Origin: Henriciella litoralis
GTDB taxonomy: Bacteria; Pseudomonadota; Alphaproteobacteria; Caulobacterales; Hyphomonadaceae
Assembly (NCBI RefSeq): GCF_002088935.1
Contig: NZ_NCSS01000006.1
Location: forward strand, 2,574,407 to 2,638,406
DNA length: 64,000 nucleotides
Reading direction: 5' to 3'
A program made the translations under genes and the position numbers. Each line of letters opens with the position of its first letter. Position 1 is the first letter of the stretch. Positions 54,760 to 63,960 of this stretch are shown here, one piece after another. The notes below the pieces were generated by a model, which searched no databases, had not been told where the DNA came from, and saw only the letters and a program-made list of their open reading frames with translations.

Positions 54760-56228
54760 GCAGCGCCCTGCTCGCGTCCTGTCCAGTTGGTCGCCAGGCG
54801 GCGGAGGGCTTCGGCGTCCAGTGGTTTGGCGGCGACGCCATTGGCCCCGGCCGCGCGGGCGCGGCGCTCGATTTCAGGATTGATCTCAGCAGAGATGGCG
54901 ATGATGGGCATGGTCTTTCCGGCCTTCCGAAGCGCTTTCATAGCGTCATAACCATCCATGATTGGCATTCGCAAGTCCATCAAAATCAGGACCGGGTCAA
55001 TGCTGTTTGCAACGTCTATGGCCTCGCGGCCCGTTGATGTCACAGTGACCGAGAAGCCAGCCGATTCCAAGGCGCGGCGTGCAATCAATGTGTTCACCGG
55101 ATTATCATCGGCGATGAGAACGCGCCCGCCTGCCGGTTCGCGATCCGCTTCCTCGCTGGCCTTGTCGCCCTTGATGGCAAGAGAGGCACGCTCAACAAGC
55201 GACGTGTCCCGCAACGGCCGGGTGAGCCAGCCGGACGCGCCCATATCGTGGAAGCGGTTCATCAGGCCGCGGTCTTCGGGCCGCATGACGACAAGCACAG
55301 GCGCAATTTTGGTCATCGCGCGCAAGGAGCGTTCTGGCATTTCGGCGGCGACGAGGATCACATTTGGATGATCCTCACGGGCCGACTGGGCGGTATCGAC
55401 CAGCATGACTTCAGCGCCTTCGGCGGCAAGTGAGCCCCAGGCAGAGAGCGCGGTGGACGGCGGTAGACCGGCCAGGGCAACGCGTTTGCCATGCAGGCTG
55501 CCCTCTGACGGCGTCATGGCCGGTTGCGGGCAATCGACCGGCACAGACACCGCAAAGCAGGCGCCGAGGCCAGGGTCGCTGCAAAGCGAAGCAAACCCGC
55601 CCATAGCTTCAGACAGGCGTTTGACGATGGCGAGGCCGAGGCCGACGCCGCCATCTTTCAGCGCGTCGCCTGCAGAGGTCTGACGGAAGGCTTCAAAGAG
55701 GCGTTCCTGATCACCGGGCGCGATGCCGGGGCCAGTGTCGCGGACCTTGAAGACAAGATTGCCGCTGGCATAGGAAATATCGACGAGAACGCCGCCCGTT
55801 TCAGTGAATTTGAGGGCATTGCCGACGAGATTGAACAGGATCTGGCGCAGCTTGCCGGCGTCAGCCGTGATGCGCGGGGGCATGCCGGGACGGGTGAGGA
55901 CGGCGAGGTCCAGTCCGTTGCTATGCGCCCGCGGCGAGAGCAACTCTGTCACTTCGCGGGCGAGGTCTGCGACGCGGAAGGTCTCCAGCTCGATCTCGCT
56001 CGTGCCGCTGTCGAGGCGGGCATAGTCGAGAATATTGTTCAGAAGATCGAGCAGGCGCGAGCCGGAGGAACGGATCGCTTCGGCATATTCTTTCTGCGAC
56101 GGGTCCAGCGGCGTTTCCAGCAAAAGGGACACTGTGCCGAGGATGCCGTTAAGCGGTGTGCGGATTTCATGGCTGGTCGTGGCCAGGAAAGCCTGTTCGG
56201 GCGAGAGATTTCCGGTCGTATCGTTCAT
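54756..56228 (-). CDS. sensorless hybrid histidine kinase (HisKA-HATPase-pseudoREC-REC)
   Basis: A 490-residue cytoplasmic kinase with no input domain or membrane segment: the H-box ATTSHEIRTPLNG (His20) is almost at the N-terminus. The ATPase follows (ILFNLVGNALKFT, DTGPGI, GVGLGLAIV). A degenerate receiver-like module lies at about 245-345 and lacks the usual acidic pocket. The final receiver is complete: DDNP, ILMDLRMPIMDG with Asp418, and AAKPLD with Lys468. The signal must come from a partner protein. Its stop is overlapped by the start of the AmpG-like gene. Confidence 0.88.
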   Translation of the reverse strand: MNDTTGNLSPEQAFLATTSHEIRTPLNGILGTVSLLLETPLDPSQKEYAEAIRSSGSRLLDLLNNILDYARLDSGTSEIELETFRVADLAREVTELLSPRAHSNGLDLAVLTRPGMPPRITADAGKLRQILFNLVGNALKFTETGGVLVDISYASGNLVFKVRDTGPGIAPGDQERLFEAFRQTSAGDALKDGGVGLGLAIVKRLSEAMGGFASLCSDPGLGACFAVSVPVDCPQPAMTPSEGSLHGKRVALAGLPPSTALSAWGSLAAEGAEVMLVDTAQSAREDHPNVILVAAEMPERSLRAMTKIAPVLVVMRPEDRGLMNRFHDMGASGWLTRPLRDTSLVERASLAIKGDKASEEADREPAGGRVLIADDNPVNTLIARRALESAGFSVTVTSTGREAIDVANSIDPVLILMDLRMPIMDGYDAMKALRKAGKTMPIIAISAEINPEIERRARAAGANGVAAKPLDAEALRRLATNWTGREQGAA

Positions 56229-56300
56229 GGCCTAAGGCATAGGCGAAAAACTTGGAGATCGATTTAACCATACCGCCCCCAAGTCGCGGCTTTGCCTTAA

Positions 56301-57854
56301 CTAATGAGCAAGATTTTGGCGCGCGCTTTGACCGACCGGCTGGTCATCCGGGGCGCGGCGGCGATAGCTCAACGCTTCGGCCACATGAACACGGCGGACA
56401 CTGTCGACCCCATCAAGGTCTGCGATGGTGCGGGCGACTTTCAGCACGCGGTGATAGGCGCGCGCCGAGAGGGCGAGCTTCGCCGCTGCATCCGCCAGGA
56501 GCGCCGACGCCTTGTCATCGGGCGCGGCAATCTCGGCAATGTCGCGGGCGGGCGCATCAGCATTGATGCGGCGCCGGCCATTGAGCGCAGCTTCATCATA
56601 GCGCGCTGCCTGCATGGCGCGGGCCGCACTGACGCGTTCGGCTGCTTCAGCGGTGCCCTCGGCGGGGGCGGGCAGGGACAGATCCATGGCGGTGACGGGC
56701 GGGGTGTCGAAGAAGAGGTCAATCCGGTCAAAGAACGGGCCTGAGATGCGGGCCTGATAGGTTCGGGCGCAGTTTGGCCCACGCCGGCATGCGCTGTCGC
56801 CCGGACCGCCGCCGCAGCGACACGGGTTCATCGCAGCGACGAGCTGAAACCGCGCCGGATAGCGCACATGCCGATTGGCGCGGGAGATGACGACGGCGCC
56901 GTCTTCGAGCGGTTGGCGTAGGCTATCGAGCACCTGCGCCGGGAATTCGGGCAACTCATCCAAAAAAAGCACGCCGTGATGGGCGAGCGAGACTTCGCCC
57001 GGCCGGGCCTTGATGCCGCCGCCAACGAGCGCGGCCATGGAGGCGGAATGGTGGGGGGCGCGAAACGGGCGCTGGCGCGAAAGCTGACCGCGTTCGAGGA
57101 GCCCAGCCACAGACTGGATCTGTGAGGCTTCAAGGAGTTCAGTGGCCGATAAAGGCGGTAACAGGCCGGGGAGCCTTTGGGCCAGCATCGATTTGCCTGA
57201 GCCGGGCGGCCCGCAGAAAAGAAGGTTGTGACCACCAGCTGCTGCGATCTCCAGAACGCGTTTGGCGCCGTCCTGTCCTTTGACATCCCTCAAATCTGCC
57301 ATGGCAGACGGCGCGGCAAGCTCTCCGGCGACAGGCGGGGTGAGACTGGCGCGGCCCGCAAAATGGTTGATCATGGCAATGAGGCTGGGCGCGGCCAGCG
57401 TGCCTTCGCCCGCCCAGGCCGCCTCCGGCCCGCAAATATCAGGGCAGATAAGGCGTAGATCGAGCGCCTGCGCAGCCATGGCGGCGGGCAGCACACCGAG
57501 CGTGCTGCCAAGTGAGCCATCGAGCGACAGCTCACCAATCGCGGCATGCCCATCCAGCGCATCGGGCGCGACCACGCCCATGGCGGCGAGAAGACCGAGC
57601 GCGATGGGAAGGTCGTAATGACTACCCTCCTTGGGAAGGTCAGCTGGCGCCAGATTGACGGTGATATGTTTGGGAGGAAGCGCAAGGCCAATCGCGGCGA
57701 AGGCTGCGCGAACCCGCTCGCGGCTTTCGCCAACGGCCTTGTCCGGCAGGCCGACAATGGTGAAGTATGGATTGCCCGAGGTGATCTGCACCTGCACATC
57801 GACAGGCTTGGCCTCGATGCCCTCGAACGCGAATGTCATGATACGGCAGACCAT
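56301..57854 (-). CDS. YifB/ComM-family AAA+ helicase-like ATPase
   Basis: A 517-residue Mg-chelatase-like ATPase, homologous to ComM, which promotes branch migration during natural transformation. N-terminal FAFEGIEAKPVDVQVQITSGNPYFTIVGLPDKAVGESRERV is family-typical. The AAA core has Walker A CGPPGSGKSMLAQRLPG, LLFLDELPEFPAQVLDSLRQPLEDG and the cysteine cluster CRCGGGPGDSACRRGPNC, likely a zinc site. RISGPFFDRIDLFF follows. ATG 57854 (MVCRIMTFAFEG) matches the family start. Transformation ability of this organism cannot be judged from the window. Confidence 0.92.
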   Translation of the reverse strand: MVCRIMTFAFEGIEAKPVDVQVQITSGNPYFTIVGLPDKAVGESRERVRAAFAAIGLALPPKHITVNLAPADLPKEGSHYDLPIALGLLAAMGVVAPDALDGHAAIGELSLDGSLGSTLGVLPAAMAAQALDLRLICPDICGPEAAWAGEGTLAAPSLIAMINHFAGRASLTPPVAGELAAPSAMADLRDVKGQDGAKRVLEIAAAGGHNLLFCGPPGSGKSMLAQRLPGLLPPLSATELLEASQIQSVAGLLERGQLSRQRPFRAPHHSASMAALVGGGIKARPGEVSLAHHGVLFLDELPEFPAQVLDSLRQPLEDGAVVISRANRHVRYPARFQLVAAMNPCRCGGGPGDSACRRGPNCARTYQARISGPFFDRIDLFFDTPPVTAMDLSLPAPAEGTAEAAERVSAARAMQAARYDEAALNGRRRINADAPARDIAEIAAPDDKASALLADAAAKLALSARAYHRVLKVARTIADLDGVDSVRRVHVAEALSYRRRAPDDQPVGQSARQNLAH

Positions 57855-57943
57855 TTGCCCGACCCTTCTGCTGGCTAAGGCCTAGCATAAGCGTTGGAAC
57901 AAATAAAGAACAAATTTCTACCGGTGATTCAGTCTGCGATGGC

Positions 57944-58327
57944 CTAGTCGAGACGGATGATATCGTCTTCGTCCGGGTCGCTATCGATCTCGACTGCAGC
58001 GTCGGCTGCCCCATCGACCATTGGCGTCTGGATTTCCGGAATATTCGACAGGGCGTTTTCGCGGACCGCGCCTTCAGGCAGGCGCAATGCCGGTCCGGTC
58101 GGGGCGACGTCCGGCGTGCGCAGATTGAAGCCGCTGCTGGCTTCGGTCGCCGGGGCTGCATCGCTGCCCGGGAAACGCAGATTGAATTGCGGCGCTTCGG
58201 TTTCAGCCGTTTCGACGACGGTCGTTTCGACAGCGGCCGCGTCATCCGTGGGGGCTTTTTCCGAACAGGCGGTGCCGATAATCGACACGGCGAGCATTGA
58301 TGCGAATGTGACAGCTTTCATATTCAT
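57944..58327 (-). CDS. hypothetical lipoprotein, Ala/Glu/Thr-rich
   Basis: Not recognised. It has 127 residues. The type II signal peptide ends in the lipobox IGTAC (Cys21). Two related motifs occur in the mature chain (FNLRFPGSDAAPATEASS; FNLRTPDVAPTGPA), suggesting a short internal duplication. The C-terminus is acidic (DSDPDEDDIIRLD). It is probably a membrane-anchored disordered protein. It lies between the comM and gshB genes on the same strand. Confidence 0.7.
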   Translation of the reverse strand: MNMKAVTFASMLAVSIIGTACSEKAPTDDAAAVETTVVETAETEAPQFNLRFPGSDAAPATEASSGFNLRTPDVAPTGPALRLPEGAVRENALSNIPEIQTPMVDGAADAAVEIDSDPDEDDIIRLD

Positions 58328-58348
58328 ACCCCTAGTTTGTGGGCACGC

Positions 58349-59299
58349 TTAGCCCTTGGCAACCATGTCTTGCACACAGTCCCAGAAGATGGCCGCTGCA
58401 TCGATGCCTGTAAAGCGTTTGAGCTCCTGAATACCGGTCGGGGAGGTGACGTTTACCTCTGTCAGCTTGTCGCCAATCACGTCGATACCGACGAAAATCT
58501 GGCCCCGGCGCTGCAGTTCTGGTCCGATCCGCTCACAGATTTTGATGTCTGTTTCGGTGAGTTCCACCGGTTCGGCTGTGCCGCCGACATGCATGTTGGA
58601 GCGGGTCTCACCCTTTTGCGGACGACGATTGATCGCGCCGACAGCCTCTCCATTGACGAGGATCACGCGTTTGTCGCCATTGCTGACGGCAGGCAGGAAG
58701 GCCTGCGCGATCATCGGCTCACGCGTGCGCTCAAGGAACATTTCCATCAGGGAAGAGAAGTTGCTGTCGCCTTCCTGCATGCGGAAGACGCCAGCCCCGC
58801 CATTGCCGTAGAGCGGCTTGATGATGATGTCGCGGTGTTTGGCCCGGAACGCCTGAATGGCTTTCAGATCACGCGAGATCAGCGTGTCGGGGATGATCTC
58901 GGGGAAAAGGAGTGGGAAGAGCTTTTCAGGGCCTGAGCGGACGAATTCCGGATCGTTCAGCACCAGAGTCTGGCCCTTGAGCAGCTCAAGCAGATGGCAG
59001 GCGGTGATATAGGACATGTCAAAAGGCGGGTCCTGACGCATCAGGACGACATCGATATCATTGGCGAGATCCAGCACCGTCTCTTCACCGAAGACGCCGG
59101 GGGTTTCCTTGACGCGCTGAACGGTTGCCGGGCGGGCGCGGGCGAGCAGGCGGCCAGTATCGAAGCTCAGATGCCTTGGCTCATACACCCATATCTTGTG
59201 GCCACGGGCCTGCGCTTCCTCAGCGAGGGCGAATGTGGTGTCGCCCTTGATGTCGACGCTTTCAAGGGGGTCCATCTGGATCGCGATGCGCAAGCTCAT
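58349..59299 (-). CDS. gshB: glutathione synthetase
   Basis: ATP-grasp enzyme of 316 residues joining gamma-glutamylcysteine and glycine. MSLRIAIQMDPLESVDIKGDTTF is the canonical start (ATG 59299). The ATP-grasp elements include VLMRQDPPFDMSYI, IIKPLYGNGGAGVFR and FVGIDVIGDKLTEVNVTSPTGIQE. A longer open frame upstream adds 33 residues that are not conserved. The glutathione it makes is the cofactor of gloB at 2.5 kb. gshA is not in the window. Confidence 0.95.
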   Translation of the reverse strand: MSLRIAIQMDPLESVDIKGDTTFALAEEAQARGHKIWVYEPRHLSFDTGRLLARARPATVQRVKETPGVFGEETVLDLANDIDVVLMRQDPPFDMSYITACHLLELLKGQTLVLNDPEFVRSGPEKLFPLLFPEIIPDTLISRDLKAIQAFRAKHRDIIIKPLYGNGGAGVFRMQEGDSNFSSLMEMFLERTREPMIAQAFLPAVSNGDKRVILVNGEAVGAINRRPQKGETRSNMHVGGTAEPVELTETDIKICERIGPELQRRGQIFVGIDVIGDKLTEVNVTSPTGIQELKRFTGIDAAAIFWDCVQDMVAKG

Positions 59300-59482
59300 A
59301 TCGGCTCCTTCTTCCTGCTGGTCAGCTATATGAGGGTGTTTCACCGCTTTGATAAGCGCCGCGCCGAAAATGAGGGCGGCTGACTGCAATGCGAGCAATT
59401 TGCGTCCTCGCTATACAAGAGTGTACGAGACGACCTACACTTCAAATCACCGTTACACCCAATGCTGCAGAAGGCCCGCCCA

Positions 59483-60265
59483 ATGTTCAGACCCTTTCTG
59501 GCCTCACTTTGCGTTGCTGGCCTTGCCAGCTGTGTTCAGCCGCCCGAAGACATGACGTCTACGTCTTCGCCTGTTGCTGAGATGGAGATGCAGATGACGA
59601 CTGTTTCCGGCTCATTGTCCTATCGCCAGCGGATCGCGCTTCCGCAGGACGCTGTTGCGACAATTTCAGTCTTCCCCGCAGGCCCCGCCGATGCGGCGCT
59701 CTCGCCAGTGGACGAGCAGAGCTTTGACCTGAATGGTCGTCAGGTGCCGATCCCGTTTGAGGTGACGCTTCGCGAAGATGCGAGCAAGGGGCCGTTCAGC
59801 CTGCGGGCGAAAGTCAGCACAAAAGGCGGCGAGTTGCTGTGGACGACCGATACGGTGATGACGTTTGAGGCCGATGGCGCCGCGCAGGATTTTGGGCTTG
59901 TGGAGCTGGTGCCGGCCGGACGTGCGCGTGTCGATATCGCTGATCTCACCGGCAAGGAATGGATGGTCGCGATGCTGGATGGCGCGCCAGTGCTCTCCAC
60001 CTCACGCGTGACGGTGAGCTTTGATGCTGACGGGCGGATCAGCGGCCAGGCCTCGTGCAATGCCTATACGGGCAGCTACAAGGTCAACAAGAGCGCACTC
60101 TATGTCGGCCCGCTGGCGCTGACGCGGAAGGCCTGCGTTGGGCCGCTGATGGAGCAGGAGCGAACCTTCATGGCATTGCTCGAAAGCGTATCCGACATGT
60201 CGCTCGATGATAGCGGCACGCTGACCATTCGCGGCGAGGACGGCAAGACGCTGACGATGCGCTAG
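59483..60265 (+). CDS. lipoprotein with YbaY-like and META (HslJ) domains
   Basis: A 260-residue lipoprotein; the lipobox is GLASC (Cys17). A YbaY-type domain follows at about 40-145 (VSGSLSYRQRIALPQDAVATISVF ... IPFEVTLRED). A META/HslJ domain ends the protein (LTGKEWMVAMLDGAPV ... GRISGQASCNAYTGSYKV ... PLMEQERTFMALLESV), with two cysteines (ASCN; RKACV). The combination of the two domains occurs in other proteobacterial lipoproteins of unknown role; META proteins have been tied to envelope stress or motility. ATG 59483 is preferred over the upstream ATG at 59462. Confidence 0.82.
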   Translation: MFRPFLASLCVAGLASCVQPPEDMTSTSSPVAEMEMQMTTVSGSLSYRQRIALPQDAVATISVFPAGPADAALSPVDEQSFDLNGRQVPIPFEVTLREDASKGPFSLRAKVSTKGGELLWTTDTVMTFEADGAAQDFGLVELVPAGRARVDIADLTGKEWMVAMLDGAPVLSTSRVTVSFDADGRISGQASCNAYTGSYKVNKSALYVGPLALTRKACVGPLMEQERTFMALLESVSDMSLDDSGTLTIRGEDGKTLTMR

Positions 60266-60274
60266 GCGCGGGGC

Positions 60275-60889
60275 CTAATAGGTTCCGCCGAGCAATTCGT
60301 CATTGCTGGCGCCATTGTCGGTCGCGCGGTTTGCACGTGCGCCGCGATTGCCTGCAACCGGTGGGCGGACCTGAACATACGACACCACTTGCCGCACGCC
60401 GCCGACAACGCTGGCGCGCTCTGCAGCTTCCTGCAATTCGGCATCCGACCGGGCGATGCCCATCAGGTAAACGACGCCGTCATAGGTCTCGATATTGTAA
60501 TTGACGCTTTTGACGGACTTTGACGCGAGCAGGGATGAGCGCACGCGGGCGGTGATCAGCTCGTCAGAGGCATTGGCAAAAAAACCGCCCGTGCCTTCGA
60601 TCTGAATCTCATTGGCAACGTCATTGATGCGCGTTGAGCTCCAGGCGATTTCCTCGGCCTTCACGCGCATTTCCGGCGTTGAAACGCGGCCTGAGAGAAG
60701 CGCAAGACCGCCGGCGACCTCGACATCGACTTCACCATATCCGCCTTCGCGAATGAGCTTCGCCTTGATTTCGTTGGAAGCGGTACTGTCATCGATCGCC
60801 TCACCAAAGCTCTTGTCCTGAACGGTGGCACAACCGGCCGTCATCGTGGTTACGGCAAGGGCGGCGGCGATTAGCAGTGATTTGCGCAT
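60275..60889 (-). CDS. lipoprotein with two BON domains
   Basis: A 204-residue lipoprotein with the lipobox TAGC (Cys20). Two BON domains follow: about 35-105 (NEIKAKLIREGGYGEVDVEVAGGLALLSGRV) and about 108-180 (ITARVRSSLLASKSVKSVNYNIETYDGVVYLMGIARSDAELQEAAERA). This matches the DolP/OsmY type of outer-membrane lipoproteins that bind phospholipid and protect the envelope. The C-terminal tail (residues 180-204) is Asn/Arg-rich. It converges with the META lipoprotein with nine bases between stops. Confidence 0.85.
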   Translation of the reverse strand: MRKSLLIAAALAVTTMTAGCATVQDKSFGEAIDDSTASNEIKAKLIREGGYGEVDVEVAGGLALLSGRVSTPEMRVKAEEIAWSSTRINDVANEIQIEGTGGFFANASDELITARVRSSLLASKSVKSVNYNIETYDGVVYLMGIARSDAELQEAAERASVVGGVRQVVSYVQVRPPVAGNRGARANRATDNGASNDELLGGTY

Positions 60890-60928
60890 GACCTGATCTC
60901 GTTGATTACTCGAATGGAGCGATGAGCC

Positions 60929-61318
60929 TTAGCGCCTGGTTGGGGCAAAATCAGGGCGCCACTGATCGCGAAGGTGAACAGGCAGGCGCCGCGGGCAGAT
61001 GATGATGAGGTCAAAGCGCCAATCCTGGCTCGCGAGGGCCGGGCGCTTCGCCATCCAGCTCTCGGCCGCGCGGTTGATCCGCGACCAGCTCGCACGTGAG
61101 ACGGCTGTCTCACCGGCGCGCCGCGTCTGGCGGGCTTTGACTTCAATGAAGGCAATGATTTTCCCGCGTCTGGCGACGAGATCGATCTCTCCAGACGGCA
61201 GGCGCACCCGGCGCGCGAGAATGCGGTAGCCTTTGGCTCGCAGCCAGAGCGCCGCGAGCTGTTCGGCGCGGCGGCCACGTGTCTCTGCCTTCTGGCGTGT
61301 GATCTTTCCGTCAGTCAT
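60929..61318 (-). CDS. YraN/UPF0102 nuclease-fold protein
   Basis: A 129-residue restriction-endonuclease-fold protein. The catalytic-type residues are visible: [37 protein letters not shown] (Glu, Asp, Glu-x-Lys). The family is conserved next to rsmI throughout bacteria, without an established role. Its ATG at 61318 overlaps the rsmI stop by eight bases (rsmI reads through ATGACTGA), so translation is coupled. Confidence 0.9.
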   Translation of the reverse strand: MTDGKITRQKAETRGRRAEQLAALWLRAKGYRILARRVRLPSGEIDLVARRGKIIAFIEVKARQTRRAGETAVSRASWSRINRAAESWMAKRPALASQDWRFDLIIICPRRLPVHLRDQWRPDFAPTRR

Positions 61319-62237
61319 CCCGCTTCAGGCTGAGCGCCCGCTGATAGAGGTCTCTTTTGGAGAGGTTGAACGCGTCGGCGACTTCATTGGCGGCGGCTTT
61401 CATGGGCAGGCGCGCCATCGCGTCAATAAGGGCCGCATCAATGTCCTCTGCATCTGCAGCCTGCTGAAGCGGCGGGCCGACCAGAATGACGATCTCGCCT
61501 TTGGGCGGGCCGTTCTCTTCATAGAAGGCCGCGAGCTCTGTGAGGCTTCCGGCGCGGGTTTCTTCAAAGAATTTCGTCAGCTCCCGTGCGATCACGCCGC
61601 GGCGTTCGGCGCCGAAGACGTCTGCCAGATCTTTCAGGCAGGCCGCGAGCCTTGAGCCGCCTTCATAGAAGGCGAGCGTTGCGGGCACCGACTTCAACGT
61701 CTCTGCCTCGCGCTTTCTCTGGCCGGACTTTACCGGCAGAAAGCCGCAGAACATGAACCGGTCACTTGGCAGGCCGGAGGCGACGAGGCCTGCGAGCAGC
61801 GCCGAGGCGCCGGGCACGGGCACGACGCGAATACCGGCTTCGATCGCTTCATGGACAAGTTTCCAGCCCGGATCGGACACGAGCGGGGTGCCAGCGTCCG
61901 ATATCAGCGCAATCGTCGCGCCCTCCTGCAGACGTGCAAGGATATCCGGGCGGCGCTCTGCCCCATTATGGTCATGGTAGGGGCTCAGTTTTGCGCGGAT
62001 ACCGTGAGCATCCATGAGCTTGCGGGCAACGCGTGTGTCTTCGGCGAGAACCTCGTCGACAGAAGACAATGTGTCGAGCGCGCGAAGGGTAATATCGCGG
62101 AGATTGCCGATCGGCGTTGAGACAATGTGCAAACCTGGCGTCAGGCGTGGCTTGTCATGTTGCGCGCGGCCAGACCCGGCACTAGTCTCGCCTGTGAGGC
62201 GACTCTCCGCCGGTTTGGAAGGATTCTTTGATGACAT
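61311..62237 (-). CDS. rsmI: 16S rRNA (cytidine-1402-2'-O)-methyltransferase RsmI
   Basis: Tetrapyrrole-methylase-fold enzyme of 308 residues that 2'-O-methylates C1402 of 16S r[65 protein letters not shown] and [17 protein letters not shown] are family motifs. The start is uncertain: the ATG at 62237 gives a 40-residue hydrophilic extension before GLHIVSTP and lies inside the divergent lipoprotein's first codons. There is no alternative ATG between, so 62237 is the only ATG with a normal catalytic domain. Confidence 0.9.
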   Translation of the reverse strand: MSSKNPSKPAESRLTGETSAGSGRAQHDKPRLTPGLHIVSTPIGNLRDITLRALDTLSSVDEVLAEDTRVARKLMDAHGIRAKLSPYHDHNGAERRPDILARLQEGATIALISDAGTPLVSDPGWKLVHEAIEAGIRVVPVPGASALLAGLVASGLPSDRFMFCGFLPVKSGQRKREAETLKSVPATLAFYEGGSRLAACLKDLADVFGAERRGVIARELTKFFEETRAGSLTELAAFYEENGPPKGEIVILVGPPLQQAADAEDIDAALIDAMARLPMKAAANEVADAFNLSKRDLYQRALSLKRDD

Positions 62238-63547
62238 TTCTGGCACAATCGCGCTTTGCGGGCCTCGCGCCAAGTCTTGTTTTCGCAGCATTCCTCGCCA
62301 TGGCCGGCTGCGCAACAGGCGGAAATCAACCGCCGGCGCCGATTTCGACCGGAAACACGCGGGTTGATCCGCGCCCACAGCCCCCGACCCCGGACGAATC
62401 CGATGAATTGTCCAGCCTGCATGATGGCACGGACCTGACGGATTTCGGAAATCTGGAGCCTGAGAAGCCGGGTGTCTTTACCCCGGAATTCATGACGCCA
62501 GGCAAGGTTGTGCGTGCAGCCGTGCTGTTGCCATTCTCCCACCCTAATTCAGGTGTGCGCGCCGAAGCCGAAGGCATGCTGGCCGGGATTGAAATGGCGC
62601 TGTTTGACCATGGCGGCGACAACTTCCTCCTTTTGCCGAAGGATACGTCCGGGTCGCAAAGCACGACCTTGGAGGTTGCCGAAGAGGCACGCGAAGAAGG
62701 CGCAAATATTTTCCTTGGTCCATTGTTCGGGGCGAATATCAGCGCTTTGAACAAGGCCGGACTGGGCGCAGACACGCAGATTATCGGATTTTCAAACGAC
62801 CGTGATGTGGCAGGCGGCAATACCTGGCTGGCCTCCATCACGCCTGAGGAGGAAGTGGCTGCACTGGTGAACTATGCAATGTCGAAAGGCTATCGACAGT
62901 TTGCGTTCTTCGGGCCGCAGAGCGCGCTTGGCACAAGGATCGAGACGGCGCTGCGCTATGAAGCCAACAAGGCCGGGGCGCGCGTCGCCGCGTCTGGCTT
63001 CTATCCGACCAGCACAACCTCTCCCAACTCCGAAGCGACCTATGTCGCAAAGGCGATCAATTCAGCCCAGCAGACCGGTGGTCCTGTGGCCGTGCTCATC
63101 CCGGAGCGTGGGACGCAGCTGCGCCGCGTCGCCCCGCTGCTTGCCTATTACGGCATGAGCCGCAGCGCGAAGATGATGGGCCTGTCGGACTGGGATGATG
63201 ATAGCGTCTTCCGTGAACCCTCGCTGCGCGGCAGCTGGTTCGTGGCGCCGCCGAAATCAGACCTGAATTCCTTTGCGACGCGTTACAATCGCATCTATGG
63301 ACGCGCCCCAAGCTCGCTCGCCGCTGAGGCCTACGACGCGGCGGCGCTGGCGATCCAGCTGGCGGCAGACGGCAAGATCGAGCGCGAGGAATTGATGGCG
63401 CCTGATGGGTTTTACGGGATGAACGGGCTTTTCCGCTTCACGCCGGACGGCACCACGCAGCGCCGACTGTCGATCTACGAAATCTCGCCATCAGGCGCGA
63501 GCGAGATCAAAGCGGCTGAAGATTCTTTTGACCCCGGCATCGGCTAA
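62231..63547 (+). CDS. LppC-type penicillin-binding protein activator
   Basis: A 438-residue lipoprotein: after a signal peptide the lipobox LAMAGC gives Cys27. A Pro-rich linker (to about residue 90) precedes a type I periplasmic-binding fold (RAAVLLPFSHPNSGVRAEAEGMLAGIEMALFD ... NIFLGPLFGANISALNKA ... AEAYDAAALAIQLAADG). Homologues (LpoA-like) stimulate peptidoglycan synthases in other bacteria. It is divergent from rsmI with overlapping start regions, as in many proteobacteria, where yraN and rsmI adjoin it. Its TAA overlaps the stop of the DUF1232 gene. Confidence 0.88.
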   Translation: MTFLAQSRFAGLAPSLVFAAFLAMAGCATGGNQPPAPISTGNTRVDPRPQPPTPDESDELSSLHDGTDLTDFGNLEPEKPGVFTPEFMTPGKVVRAAVLLPFSHPNSGVRAEAEGMLAGIEMALFDHGGDNFLLLPKDTSGSQSTTLEVAEEAREEGANIFLGPLFGANISALNKAGLGADTQIIGFSNDRDVAGGNTWLASITPEEEVAALVNYAMSKGYRQFAFFGPQSALGTRIETALRYEANKAGARVAASGFYPTSTTSPNSEATYVAKAINSAQQTGGPVAVLIPERGTQLRRVAPLLAYYGMSRSAKMMGLSDWDDDSVFREPSLRGSWFVAPPKSDLNSFATRYNRIYGRAPSSLAAEAYDAAALAIQLAADGKIEREELMAPDGFYGMNGLFRFTPDGTTQRRLSIYEISPSGASEIKAAEDSFDPGIG

Positions 63548-63960
63548 GCCGACGGCGTGACGTCCTCAGCTGGTGGTTCCGGCAAGCGCAGCAGCTTGCG
63601 GGCCGCGAGGCGATGGCGCTCACGCACCTCATTGCCGACGATGGAGAGGGCCGCCATCAGGACAGTTGCATCATCTGTAAAGCCAAAGCCGACGATAAAG
63701 TCTGGCAGGGCATCGGTTGGCACAACGAAATAGCCGAGCGCGGCAAAGAGGACCGCTTTGGTCTTCTTTGGGGTCGCAGGATCGATGGCCGCGTAGTAGG
63801 CGGCTGCCAGATCATCGGCGAAAGGGATACGCCCGGCCACGCGCAGCAGCTTTGGCAAAAAGCCGCGTTCGGTCCGCTTTCGATCCTCGTTCAGCGCGAG
63901 CGGGAGGCTCCGTGGCCCATCTTCACCATTTTCGATGATAATTTCCGTTGGGTTACGCAT
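63544..63960 (-). CDS. DUF1232 (YkvA-type) small protein
   Basis: A 138-residue protein with the DUF1232 core: IPFADDLAAAYYAAIDPATPKKTKAVLFAALGYFVVPTDALPDFIVGFGFTDDATVLMAALSIV. This is a short hydrophobic pair with the conserved VPTD-x-LPDFIxGFGFTDD. The family is of unknown function and probably membrane-associated. It starts at ATG 63960 and ends inside the LppC stop codon. The remaining 40 bases of the window show no gene. Confidence 0.88.
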   Translation of the reverse strand: MRNPTEIIIENGEDGPRSLPLALNEDRKRTERGFLPKLLRVAGRIPFADDLAAAYYAAIDPATPKKTKAVLFAALGYFVVPTDALPDFIVGFGFTDDATVLMAALSIVGNEVRERHRLAARKLLRLPEPPAEDVTPSA

